From positions 16,715,857-16,779,856 of the forward strand of contig BROE01000003.1 in NCBI GenBank assembly GCA_036571765.1: DNA of 64,000 nucleotides, in the 5' to 3' direction. Below the pieces are notes generated by a model that did not search any database, had not been told where the DNA came from, and was given only the letters and a program-made list of their open reading frames with translations. This stretch comes from Plecoglossus altivelis (taxonomy: Eukaryota > Chordata > Actinopteri > Osmeriformes > Plecoglossidae). The position numbers were made by a program, and so were the translations under genes. Below, one piece after another: positions 44,701 to 55,366 of the stretch (position 1 is its first letter; each line of letters begins with the position of its first letter).

Positions 44701-47700
44701 TGCCTTTCAGCCAGCCTTTCAGCCTGCCTTTCAGCCTGCCTTTCAGCCTGCCTTTCAGCCTGCCTTTCAGCCTGCCTTTCGGCCTGCCTTTCGGCCTGCC
44801 TTTCGGCCTGCCTTTCGGCCTGCCTTTCGGCCAGCCTTTCAGCCTGCCTTTCAGCCAGCCTTTCAGCCTGCCTTTCAGCCTGCCTTTCAGCCGTTCTAGT
44901 AAGTTCCATCCAGAGAGTAAATCCTCTTCTGTAATTGGGGTGAGGAAAGTTACAGTGACAGTATGTCCCTTGAGATTGATAATCAGACCAGAAAAACAGG
45001 ATGGATGGAACAAAAACTCCTGTATGAAACATGCTGTAGCTGCTGTGCAGTGCAGGCTGCTTTCTTTGCCAGCTCCATCACTAATCACCTCATACAAATT
45101 TGATGCCGTGGAAGCGAGAGTCATACTCGGCCCTGAAGCACAGAGAGTCTCTATCTACATGAGACTGGCCCAGTCATACTGCATGCCCTTCCAATACAAC
45201 AGTTCCCCCCCCTCCCTCCTCCACCTCATCCCACCCCCCACACACATGCACACGCATACCCCTCCACACCCCCCACGCACACACCCCTCCACACCCTCCC
45301 CACACACACACCTCTCCACACACCCCACACACAAGCCCCCTCCACACCCCACACACACCCCTCCATACCCCACANNNNNNNNNNNNNNNNNNNNNNNNNN
45401 NNNNNNNNNNNNNNNNNNNNNNNNNNNNNNNNNNNNNNNNNNNNNNNNNNNNNNNNNNNNNNNNNNNNNNNNNNNNNNNNNNNNNNNNNNNNNNNNNNNN
45501 NNNNNNNNNNNNNNNNNNNNNNNNNNNNNNNNNNNNNNNNNNNNNNNNNNNNNNNNNNNNNNNNNNNNNNNNNNNNNNNNNNNNNNNNNNNNNNNNNNNN
45601 NNNNNNNNNNNNNNNNNNNNNNNNNNNNNNNNNNNNNNNNNNNNNNNNNNNNNNNNNNNNNNNNNNNNNNNNNNNNNNNNNNNNNNNNNNNNNNNNNNNN
45701 NNNNNNNNNNNNNNNNNNNNNNNNNNNNNNNNNNNNNNNNNNNNNNNNNNNNNNNNNNNNNNNNNNNNNNNNNNNNNNNNNNNNNNNNNNNNNNNNNNNN
45801 NNNNNNNNNNNNNNNNNNNNNNNNNNNNNNNNNNNNNNNNNNNNNNNNNNNNNNNNNNNNNNNNNNNNNNNNNNNNNNNNNNNNNNNNNNNNNNNNNNNN
45901 NNNNNNNNNNNNNNNNNNNNNNNNNNNNNNNNNNNNNNNNNNNNNNNNNNNNNNNNNNNNNNNNNNNNNNNNNNNNNNNNNNNNNNNNNNNNNNNNNNNN
46001 NNNNNNNNNNNNNNNNNNNNNNNNTGTGTTACAAGCCTGCAGGTCTCCTGCAGGGGTACCTCACACCCCCCACACACACACACCTCTCCACACACCCCAC
46101 ACACACCCCTCCACACCCCACACACACCCCTCCACACCCTCCCCACACACACACCTCCACACCCTCCCCACACACACACCTCCACACCCTCCCCACACAC
46201 AACCCTTCCTTCTATTGGCTGATCTAATGAAACGACGCAGTTCTCAGCAGGGATGTTCCCCTCTTTGGTTCAGACGATCCAGCAGAGAGAGGAAGAGAGG
46301 TGAGGAGCTACATGACACAGGGCCATGTCCTGATTAGATAAGGATCATGTACGTGAACACCCACACTCGTACAATGACCTATCCCAGCACATGCACACAC
46401 ACCAACACCAGTGACATACCTTGAGCAGGAGGTGCGTTGGCCTTCTGCGGGGCGGGGGAGAGTTAGGATCAAAACTTGTCTCGTCGGACCGGAGGATCGT
46501 GGGTTTGAGTACGTAACCACAGCCACCGTTGTCCTGGAAACGTCCGTCATTCAAGTCCATGGGCAGCCCCAAGGACTGAAAGTTTAGTGCCACTGCAGGT
46601 TTGGGAGGACACATTTAACAGCGCTCAGTCAACACACGACCTGCTGAAGAACAACGTTCAGCTACCCCACAGCTGTACATGACATCTAGTCGTCTGTAAA
46701 GCCGTGATTGATAACGATGAAGCGTTTTATGATTCAGCAGGATTTGGCATACTTCCTCTGCAGTACAAGGTCCTGAACAGCTGTACCTGCGGCCCTGCAT
46801 TACAACACCTGCTCACACGCCGGTTCTCACTTTCTATCTCTATCACAGTGGAGGCTATAAATCACCACAACATCCAATAATATATCTGTGGCTGTCAGGG
46901 CTATTCTCTCCCAGCTCTTGTCCCTGGGTCTGTCTATCTGTGAACTTCCTACACTATCTCTACACTCTTCTCGGTTTGAATTGATCTGTGTGCTTTCCAT
47001 TGTGTGTCAGTGTCCTGAAGCAGCTGGGTGCTCTCTGCTCTATCTGCATGGATGGTAGAGCAGCCTGATGCTCTCTGCTCTATCTGCATGGATGGTAGAG
47101 CAGCCTGATGCTCTCTGCTCTATCTGCATGGATGGTTGCACAGCTGGGTGCTCTCTGCTCTATCTGCATGGATGGTAGAGCAGCTGGGTGCTCTCTGCTC
47201 TATCTGCATGGATGGTAGAGCAGCTGGGTGCTCTCTGCTCTATCTGCATGGATGGTAGAGCAGCCTGATGCTCTCTGCTCTATCTGCATGGATGGTAGAG
47301 CAGCTGGGTGCTCTCTACTCTATCTGCATGGATGGTAGAGCAGCTGGGTGCTCTCTGCTCTATCTGCATGGATGTTTGCTCTCAGGCACAGAGAGGCTCT
47401 GCTAGCCGCTCCACACGGAGACGTCTCCCTGTGTTAGGATCAGAACTGTACGGCTGTACTGTATCTGCGTGTCTGTGTCTTTGTGTGCGCGTGTCTGTGT
47501 TTGTGTGTGTCTGTGTTTGTCTAACTGTGTGTTGGTATGTGTGTCTGTGTGTGTCTATCTGTGTGTTTGTGTGTGTGTGTGTGTGTGTGTCTGTGTGTGT
47601 GTCTGTGTGTGCGTGTGCGTGTGCCTGGCTGGCTGGCTTTGTGTTTGTGTCTGTCAGATAGTTGCTAGTCTGTGTGTGGCTGTGTGAGTGTGGCAGTGAG

Positions 47701-48632
47701 TGTGTGGCTGCGTTTGTGTGGCTGTGTGTGTGGCAGACAGGCAGGCAGGCAGGCAGACAGGCAGGTAAGCAGGCTAGACCCACAGACAGGTGCGCTGATA
47801 TCCACACAGGCTCAAACGCTAATGGGATGTGACCTCTCATTCTCGAATAATCGAGAATGACAGAGACCTTGAGCATTAAAGGTGAACGTTTAGGTCTATA
47901 AAGCATGGTAAGTTGATGGATGATGGCCTTGTCATATAATGAGGGGGCAAATGGGATAAGTGATAATCTCACATGGCCACACACTTTCTCTCACACACAC
48001 GCATTCACACACACACATACACACACACACACACACGCATTCACACACAGAGAAGTCTATCTTGTGCATCTATCAGGGATGCTAGGAAAAGATCTTAAAA
48101 AAGAAGCTATAAGCTTTAGCCTTGAGTCTACTTAGAGCAATCCTTGTTCCTGAACCACAGCAGTATCCTGACTGCAGGCCACACCCACGTTCTCCTCGTT
48201 AGCTTTGGAAAAGGCCTGAGCTTAGTTCTCTAAAAGTGAGGAACTGCTCTTCCTGTCTGTCTGCTTCTTATTTCCTGTCCCTTCAAAGGGATCTCTTAGA
48301 TTGTTCTCTGTTTACACTTCTGTAATGGGAAATCTGGATTTGTGTCACAATGATAACAAAGGATATTATTTGGTCTATGCGCAATTAAAATAAAAGGTGT
48401 CAGCATTTCAATCTTATCAAAGACTTTGTTGGCATCAAAGAAGTCTTCCATTTTTGCGAAAAATGTTTGGAGGAACCTATGTGCTTTTGCTCTTGGAATA
48501 CGTCTCCACCTAAAGTCCTGCAGTCTGGGTGGAGGTTTAGAGGTTGAATGGATATGGTAGCAAATGTACCAAGAATATCAATGAGGATGGAACTGTCATG
48601 GCACACAGAAAGTTGTTTTTCAGAGCTCTTTG

Positions 48633-48675
<43 letters not shown>

Positions 48676-51600
48676 TGTGTGTGTGTGTAGTACATGGATA
48701 CCTAGCTGGGATCCCACGTTCCAGAACTCCTGGGGGTTGTAGTTGGACGAGAGGGTTCTAGAACCAGCTGGGTAGATCCTGCTGAGAAACCTCCTGTTGT
48801 GTTGGACAAACTCTGAACCTGGAAAGCATCGACTCTGCTAAGAACGACCGATTATAAAACAATCTCCTCGTAAGATATATGACTTTGCAACGGTATTATA
48901 ACTGCGGTAAATTATGCATGCTTGTCACCTAATTGGGCTGATCATTCTGTGGCCTGTGTAACTGTTATGGTGCAGAGGGGGGATGGCAGCACAGTAGAGC
49001 TCATTTTAAGCCTCTATCTTTAATGTTCTCACACACAGCAGCACATTGATTAGGATTCCATTTCAAACCTCTTCAGGCTTTTTAAATCTCTGTCAGAGAC
49101 AGAAGGGAATTTTCACCGCTGTGTTTAATATTTCATATGTTGCCCTAATTTAGATCTATGGTCTCCTAACCTTATAAGTTATTTGTCAATGTGTTTCTTC
49201 TCTCAAGGGTTGTAGAGCCAGATAACCTACTGTTCTGCAACTATCCAATCATCCATCCTCCATCCATCCACTCATCCTCCATCCATCTACCCATCTATCC
49301 ATACATCCATCTACCCATCTATGCATCCATCTATCTATCCATCCGTCCATCCATCCATCTATCCATTCATCTATCCATCCATCCATCCATCTACCCATCC
49401 ATCCATCTACATCCATCTATCCATCCAGCCTATAGTTAAGCAGCCAAACACCATGAGGCCTAACCAGCAGTCTTGGCCAGCCTCCGAGCCTTCTTCTCCC
49501 CCATGGATGTGTTCTCGAAGGGGTGCTGGTGTTCCCTAGAGTGGCTGAAGCTGTGGAACTTGACAGACTTGGTGTAGATGACCAGGTTAGACAGAGCCTC
49601 CACCACCAACACCTTCTTCTTCTTCTGTGGTTGGGGGAGATTTCTACAATTAGTGTGCAAGCTCTAAATGTTTACACACAATCTTTCACACATAGAGGAA
49701 CGGTCATTCAAATGTGCTGGATACAGTATACATTATACTCACTGTATGTCTGGCTGTACATCTACACTACAAATAGCAGGTCTACTTGTCAATGTCACCT
49801 TGACTACAGTACTCAGTTCTATCTTTCCTATGGACTTACTTTCTTTCCTGATCCTGCCTGTCTACGTAAGAACTTTATTTTAGTACGAGGTTCTACTTCC
49901 TCCTCCTCCTCCTCCTCCTCCTCTTCCACCTCCTCTTCCTCACTATCCTCCCTCTCTGCCTCTTTCCCTGTCCTGCCATCAAGCTCAATCACCGAGCTCA
50001 GCTTTTTGTTCTTGATCAGGATCTTGTACTTCAGGTCCTGTCACAAACACAGACAGACACACGCACGCACCTGTCTCAGACGCAGCCATCAGAAACTCAA
50101 GGCTGTCTGAATAATTCAGCATCTGTGTCCTTACTCCAGGGGTTGGAAAACAAACGTTCCCCCTGGACAGATACCCTCCGCTTCTGACATGAATCTGGCC
50201 TGATTGTTCCTTAATTGTTCCTTGATCCTTATTGTTTCTGTTTTAATCCCTCAGGTTCAAGCCAGAGATGACGACCGCATAGACCAGGGGTGTCGAATTC
50301 TGGTCCTCGAGGGCCGCTGTCCTGAAGGTATTCGATGTTTCCCTGCTCCAGCGCACCTGATTCTAATGATGGGTCGTTATCAGGCTTCCACAGAGCTTGA
50401 TAATCACCCATTCATTAGAATCAGGTGCGCTGGAGCAGGGAAACATCGAATACCTTCAGGACAGCGGCCCTCGAGGACCTGAGTTTGACACCCCTGACAT
50501 AGACCAAGCTTGTAATCTGTGGAAGTGGAAGTGACCCGTGACCTCCAGACAAACGAAACCCCAAGCGTGTTTACCACACATCAGAGCAGCCAGGACGGCG
50601 TCTTCGTAGCCGCGATCTCCCCCGGTGACGAGCGGCATTCTGGCGACGAGCAGCATGCCTACGTCTTAAGATACGGGGAACCTGCGATCGCTTCTGGTAA
50701 AAAACCCGGCAGTTCAGTTAATCAGGTTTCTGGCAGGAAACTTCACTGCCGCAGTGGGGGGAACGGCTCAAAACCCCAAAATAATAATGATATCCTGTTG
50801 CATCCCTGGCCTAGAACGCCGAGGAGACTCCATCAGAGTATAAGTCTGTTTAAAAAACGATTACCCACACACTCCCATGTGGGTGCTGTCATCTCGTCTG
50901 GCACACAGCTCCCTTACTTCTGCTGCCATTACACAAGATTATATACTGTGGTGAAATTAGAAATAAGCGTCTATTGATGATGATGATGTATATTGCATGT
51001 GAGTATCCGCTAACAGACCTCACCCAAGCATGCAAAGCTACGTTCCAGAATGTGTCTCAGGCGAAAAAATATTCAGCCGAAAGTATATGGTACAAACACA
51101 TTTAGTCTGTCAATGGGTGCGTGATTGGACTAAATAAGTGCCTTTTAACTACCTTTCCAACTGCGTAGAAAAAGATTAATTGGATGTAAAAGCTCTAATT
51201 TCATACACGGAGATATTATTGAAGTATTCTCTTTTTCCGCTTGGGGTGACATATAAAGTAAGAGCAAACCCTTGAAAAGCTGCACAGTCGACAGTGCTGG
51301 TTCTTATGTCAAGGAAGCAATACAACATTTGAATGTGCTGACCGTCATTTACTGGCATTATAAAACACCCTGCTAATCATCAAGGGACACGACTAGGTAA
51401 GTAGCTAACCTTGCACATGTGTGTGTGTGTGTGTGTGTGTGTGTAACGGCTCCTCGTGAAAATTGATTGAATGTCTGAAAAGGGTCGGGAGTCAAGATCA
51501 AGTTATTAGATCCATCGAGACTTTCACTTCACTTCAATGCTTCACAAGCCTTAAAAATGAAAGATTGATGTGTGAAGGAAAGTTGCACTGGGAGGATTCT

Positions 51601-54600
51601 ACCACAGTTCATTTCACCAAGCATGAAAAGCGAAGCTAAAGAGCCCGAAAGCATTCATACACCGTCTAGAAAAGCCTTTGGCCTCCAAATTGTGTTGGTT
51701 GGGCAGACAGACTAATGGACGCACGGGGCCCCTCACATAGTCGTCCCCAACCACCGTTTAAAGTGACGCAGACCAGATCCAGAGAGGAAACCTGCTTCGC
51801 CGAGCGAGAGACAAGACTGAACACGCCTTTTCCAAGTATTCAGGAACTATTCCTGGTTCTGTCTCTTTCAGCATGGCTGCTCCAGCGATTGTGAGGGAGT
51901 CTGGGAAATTGAACGGCCTTATAAGGATTACGATCCAGGGCAGTAACATACTGTACTCCCAGAGGCAAGCCAGAGAAACTGCCTGCTTGATGAGCCACGT
52001 TACACTCTAACTAATGAGGCCCTCCACACCTACTAAGAATTTGTACGTCTGAATGACAGAAAAGAAATAGTTTTAGATGCCTGCGATTTCTCCAACGCAA
52101 GCGTTAGACCTATTTTAAAATTCAGACAGCGTTAACCTCATTATGTCAAATTACATCAGAAAATCAACTTCCTGTTGATTTCAATGCTTGCTTACTTCTG
52201 GGCTGGGCAGTTCCACAAGAGTGGTGGGATCCAGGCTGGAACACAGTTTTTCTCCCAGGATGGAGGTGAGGTAACGGGCCATTATCTCCTGCTGCACTGG
52301 AGTGCAGTGGTTCTCCAGGGACAGGATGACAGGGTAGGGAGATACCTTGCACACAAAAGCCAGAGGATAAACTCACATACTCCGAAGTTGCTCCTCCATA
52401 GCTTGTGAATCAAACGCGCCCATCTGCCTGAATAGCACATCCCCAGACATCACAGTGAATGGCCTGAGCTCTCTGAATGAAAGGGAGCCCCTGTAGTGAG
52501 CAACACTGCTATTAGGGACGCAATTAATTAGAACGAACACAACTCAGCAGGCTTCAGAAGAGCTGGAAGAACAGAGAGCCCCGAGGCAGAACCGGGGGCG
52601 TGTTTGCTCCCAGATGGACGGGTCTCCAGCTCCTGTTGCTATGTATACAGTGTGCACTACCTCAAAGGCGTGCCGCTCTACGGTTGCGATGACGTCTCTG
52701 AAGAGGATCTTGGAGGTGAGAGTGTAGCCATGGTAGACGACGGGCTCTTCGTCTGGTCCATCCCAGCAGTCGATTTCTAAACAACGGCAGCCTTTCCTCA
52801 GAGCGCTGGAGGAACACACGGCACATAGACGAAGATTTTGTATTTTTTCTCCAAATAATTTAATTCTTTACATTTCACAGCAGGAGAAACAAGGCCCTGT
52901 AACTGTCACTGGGCTGAGAGCTGGAATGAGACTTGAGATGAGAGGCTGGGTGAGTACAGAGAAGCTCTTGTAGCAGTTGCGAGAGGCAAATTCCAATTTT
53001 CTGTGAACAATATAACACTGTTTTCCACTGGCTTAAAGTGGATTCGGAGAAGCCAGCGTGAAAACATGTTTGGGATTACAGCATCTGAACGACACAAAGC
53101 CAAAACTCTTCAATGATTAATAAGGCTGCATCACAATTTGTCAGTGGAAAAAACCTCCAACTGAAAATCGGAACATTCCCTTTCCTCGTTTTGTCTACTA
53201 AATAGGAAGCAACTTCTGATTTCACATCTTGCACAAGTCACACTGAAACACCCCCCCCCCCTTTCTTCACGTTAATCCCATCTCACTCTCGCGTCTCACC
53301 TGGCAGAGCCGCAGCGCTGACAGGTCACCCTGCTCTCTCTCTCTCTCTCTCTCTCTCGCTCTCTCTCGCGCTCTCTCTCTCTCTCTCTCTCTCTCCACAT
53401 GCTTATGGCTCTTTCATTAGCTAAGTAAACCGGGCTTGCTCGGCCACTTGACGGAAGGGTTTCAGAGAGGAGAGAGTGCTCCCTGGATCCCAAAGGGACT
53501 ATAAATACGCTACTCCATTCTCATCAGGCTCTTTCTCATCTCACCTCCATTGTCCTCTGCAGGCAGGAGAACGGTTCCCCTGTCTGGGTCAGCACAGCAG
53601 AGGGGCGGCATGCACGAGTGAAAGATAGCATGTGTGGACAATGGAATGGGCCTCTCTCTCCCGAGTATATGGGCCGGTGTTGATTCTCAACTAGACGCTC
53701 TCTAAAATACCCCCCTACTGATCCACGCTTCTTAAGGATCCCCATTCTCTCAACCTTTCTGCGACTTTCTCAAAAGTTGGATTATTTTAAAATGTCTCAA
53801 TGTATTTTTCAAAAAAGAATCGTATACCACAGAAGTCTACTAACAACAGATTCCCTTTTGAAAATGTGAAGGTTGTGCAGTTCCATACCTTCCAACTCTG
53901 CTACACCAGAAGTGAGTGTTACCTTGTATAGGCGTCGAGGTCGCTCTCACCCACCAACTGGTCCGCAGTGAGGTAGGTGTTGTGAGAGGAGGAGATGAAG
54001 TAGGCATTAAGGGGTTGTGTCATGTCCTGGTAAACACTCCTGTGGGCCTGATCAAATACACAGCATTCCTTGGACTCCATGTACCTAAGGAACCCTTCAA
54101 AGGTCATGGTCTTCATTCCTCTGGCTGCCGCAGATGAGCAGAGACAAGAGACAAGGTGCATCAGAGACAGAAACAGGTTCAGTAGGAACACTTCTGTAGG
54201 CACGAGTGCACAGTGGGACACAGTGGGTAACATTTCTCCGTTGTCCTGAAAGTCCCTTATTTTATGACGCCTTTGCCATGCAATTTATTTTCTAATCATT
54301 GTAGTTCATATTTATATGGCTACACCGTGGTGAGTGGTTTGTGTAGCCTGTTGCTACACATAACGTAATAAACTAAAAAATAAGCGAATTCTACCATAAT
54401 GTAGCTATATTAATTCTAATAAACATCACAGCATTGTACTTTAATATGTAGCTACACACACTTTCTACTCCTTCCATCCAAGTGGCTCTTGGATGTGAAC
54501 CAGTGGCTACAGCCCTAGCTGCAGCTCGATCATATGTATTGGCCTATTTAAACAGTTAATGTCATTTTTTGGATGGTAACGTGCTGCACATCCTTTGGTT

Positions 54601-55366
54601 TCAAGCAACACGCCAGAAGATTTTCCAACTCATAAAGTGCTCCGCTTGTGGAGAAGTTCGTGCCACAAAACCCTGGAACAGGCACTCAGACAGACAGAGA
54701 TTCCTGGCATAGATGGGTCTAAAACCAGAGTAAAATCTAACTTTCCGAACAGTTTAGCTTGACCTGCAGCTATGTGAGTCCTGTTTTTGCCTTGTCTTAT
54801 TAGTTGTGATGGAGCAAGCAGCACAGTAGCAGCACACTGAGCCCTTGGGCCATCATCTGGTCTTCTAGTACCCTGATGTGCCAGATTCCCCAACTTCCTG
54901 TCTGTGTTGTCACACTCTGAAGCCTCTGTGCCTCCAGCACAACATTCTGTCATCATGGGGCGGGGGGGGGGGAGGGCGGGGGGGGGGGGGGGGGGGGGGG
55001 GGGCGGGGGGGGGTTCTGTTCCACAACGTCGAATTTGGGACACACCGGAACATTCCCATGACCGAAACACTTGTCAGCGAGGATGTGAGACCAGCGTAAC
55101 CGTAGGTGACTAAGCTGAATCCACCCTGGGTTATGAGAAGCGACTGGCTTCTTTCGTTTAATTGTGATCAACGGACCGTTGATGAGGAAGCGGGTCTCGT
55201 GCTCACCTGTCTCTTCAATCTCGTATCTGTCAATCAGACTCTCTGCCGTCTCCTGATTGGCTGTGGCCTCCATTTGCTCTCTATGGAGGAAGCTGAGGAG
55301 TCCGGCGGCAGGCAGAGTCCTCTGGCCTGAGGTGTAGCACTGGTAAATGTGCTGGATTTCTTCCCT
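39702..55366 (-). CDS. plcz1: phospholipase C zeta (EF-hand part, X, linker, Y, C2)
   Basis: Eleven minus-strand exons join in frame: 55207-55366 (EF-hand), 53923-54124, 52661-52805, 52196-52345 (X), 49840-50037 (X-Y linker), 49465-49624, 48702-48812, 46420-46592 (Y), 41855-41981, 40372-40521, 39702-39784 (C2). Together they give 1659 nt, 552 codons plus stop. Catalytic residues of the PLC barrel are visible: SSSHNTYL, CLEIDCWDG, VVYHGYTLTSK, SLENHC, KYKILIKNKK, LVIYTKSVKF, SSNYNPQEFWN. It hydrolyses PIP2 to IP3 and DAG; in mammals it is the sperm egg-activating factor. The C-terminus GYRWVPLL and DPASLFIFVWYS resembles PLC zeta more than PLC delta, and no PH domain was seen. First EF-hand exons are missing; ATG at 55394-55396 (MKKSKVRPSKREEI) could be an alternative start, otherwise the acceptor CTCTAAG gives 55366. 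Confidence 0.88.
39795..39960 (+). repeat. CA microsatellite upstream of plcz1 terminal exon
   Basis: CA run (39795-39830) and ACACACATGAATACAC repeats; on the minus strand TG repeats lead into the plcz1 acceptor CTCCCTTCAG. Confidence 0.88.
40050..40371 (+). repeat. CT-rich minisatellite in plcz1 intron
   Basis: CTCCTCCATCCCTCCATCTC-type units adjoining the donor of exon 40372-40521. Confidence 0.85.
40522..41854 (-). other. plcz1: plcz1 intron (1333 bases)
   Basis: Contains a CT run (40700-40760), about 800 bases of unique sequence and a TG run (41705-41845) next to exon 41855. A 69-codon plus-strand frame at 41047-41256 shows no recognised similarity and no splice context. Confidence 0.7.
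42000..42335 (+). repeat. ~35-bp minisatellite CAGCCACCCCACACAGTCAA
   Basis: About nine to ten units CAGCCACCCCACACAGTCAACAGCACCGACCAACA (abridged), including a variant with CATCAACACACAG, arranged as a ~140-bp higher-order repeat directly upstream of the acceptor of plcz1 exon 41855-41981. Confidence 0.92.
42665..42785 (+). repeat. GGGAGGGAGGGAGGAAGGGA purine tract
   Basis: About 120 bases of G/A-only tandem units. Confidence 0.9.
42862..42883 (+). repeat. C22 homopolymer
   Basis: Twenty-two consecutive C followed by ACCCACCCCC. Confidence 0.9.
42940..43555 (+). repeat. 36-bp minisatellite GATGGCTTACTGTATGGCTG
   Basis: Units of GATGGCTTAC TGTATGGCTG GCTGACTGGC TGGATA (36 bp) with 20-24 bp shortened versions; the left part (42940-43100) is a diverged GGCTGACTG repeat from which it may have grown. 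Confidence 0.93.
44593..44895 (+). repeat. 12-bp minisatellite CCTTTCAGCCTG
   Basis: About 25 copies with CGGCCTG and CAGCCAG variants. Frames stay open on both strands because 12 is divisible by three. Confidence 0.95.
45215..46205 (+). repeat. CCACACACACCCCTCCACAC repeat interrupted by the gap
   Basis: The same ~20-bp C/A-rich unit lies on both sides of the N run (45225-45374 and 46065-46205), so the gap sits in an unresolved tandem array. Confidence 0.9.
45375..46024. other. assembly gap, 650 N
   Basis: 650 undetermined bases. Open frames drawn through it are meaningless. Confidence 0.99.
46593..48701 (-). other. plcz1: plcz1 intron (2.1 kb)
   Basis: Unique sequence plus the 40-bp minisatellite, TG and TGTC repeats (47465-47660) and CA runs (47990-48050, and TG at 48635-48688 next to exon 48702). 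No coding sequence recognised. Confidence 0.75.
47015..47380 (+). repeat. 40-bp minisatellite GATGGTAGAGCAGCTGGGTG
   Basis: Nine copies of a 40-bp unit (GATGGTAGAG CAGCTGGGTG CTCTCTGCTC TATCTGCATG), with CAGCCTGATG variants; very low divergence. Confidence 0.96.
49245..49432 (+). repeat. CATC tetranucleotide repeat
   Basis: CATCCATCTACCCATCTATC-type tetranucleotide array in the plcz1 intron downstream of exon 49465-49624. Confidence 0.92.
49840..50037 (-). CDS. plcz1: plcz1 X-Y linker exon with poly-glutamate then basic cluster
   Basis: This single exon (66 codons) carries the end of the X domain (DLKYKILIKNKKL) and most of the X-Y linker. The linker contains EREDS, then four Glu, Val, ten Glu, Val, Glu, followed by PRTKIKFLRRQAGSGKK. 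The next exon starts with KKKKVLVV, so the acidic block is followed by a strong basic block. In mammalian PLC zeta the linker is basic and aids PIP2 binding; in PLC delta it is acidic and autoinhibitory. The Glu run is coded mainly by GAG (GAGGAG repeat), so it may be length-polymorphic. Confidence 0.88.
50277..50504. mobile_element. fold-back hAT-like MITE with 8-bp target duplication
   Basis: A 212-bp palindromic element (50285-50496) starts CAGGGGTGTCGAATTCTGGT and ends in the inverted TTTGACACCCCTG. The two arms pair over nearly their whole length around a short centre. It is flanked by GCATAGAC (50277-50284) and ACATAGAC (50497-50504), an 8-bp target-site duplication with one mismatch, as expected for hAT elements. 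It carries no transposase and lies in a plcz1 intron. Confidence 0.88.
50505..52195 (-). other. plcz1: plcz1 intron, unique sequence
   Basis: About 1.7 kb without recognised features except a TG run (51420-51445). A 152-codon plus-strand frame (50519-50977) has no recognisable family. Confidence 0.65.
52806..53922 (-). other. plcz1: plcz1 intron (1.1 kb)
   Basis: Unique sequence with a CT run at 53335-53395. Nothing else recognised. Confidence 0.7.
54125..55206 (-). other. plcz1: plcz1 intron with long G-run
   Basis: Unique sequence plus the G-rich block 54957-55013. The frames over the G-run (poly-Gly or poly-Pro) are not coding. Confidence 0.7.
54957..55013 (+). repeat. G-rich homopolymer block
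   Basis: 57 bases almost entirely G, including an uninterrupted run of more than 25; strong quadruplex potential on the plus strand, a C-run in the plcz1 transcript. Confidence 0.9.

Larger units (their letters stand above)
42336..46419 (-). other. plcz1: plcz1 intron (continuing from 41982), includes assembly gap
   Basis: About 4 kb with purine-rich repeats (42660-42790), a C-run (42862-42883), 36-bp and 12-bp minisatellites, CCACACACACCCCT repeats and the N gap. About 1 kb of unique sequence (43560-44580) shows no coding signal. Confidence 0.7.

Noticed and set aside
44478..46337. 619-codon plus-strand open frame
   Set aside because: Half of it is the 12-bp minisatellite and 650 N; no real coding content.
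47382..47984. 200-codon minus-strand frame
   Set aside because: TG/TGTC repeat translation; the plcz1 exon missing from this area was instead found at 48702-48812.
50519..50977. 152-codon plus-strand frame next to the MITE
   Set aside because: No recognisable domain and inside a plcz1 intron; could be chance.
39702..55366. PLC delta as identity of the minus-strand phospholipase
   Set aside because: C-terminal residues, absence of any PH-domain exon in the upstream 8.6 kb and the tail-to-tail pik3c2g neighbour all favour PLC zeta, although a PH exon outside the window cannot be excluded.
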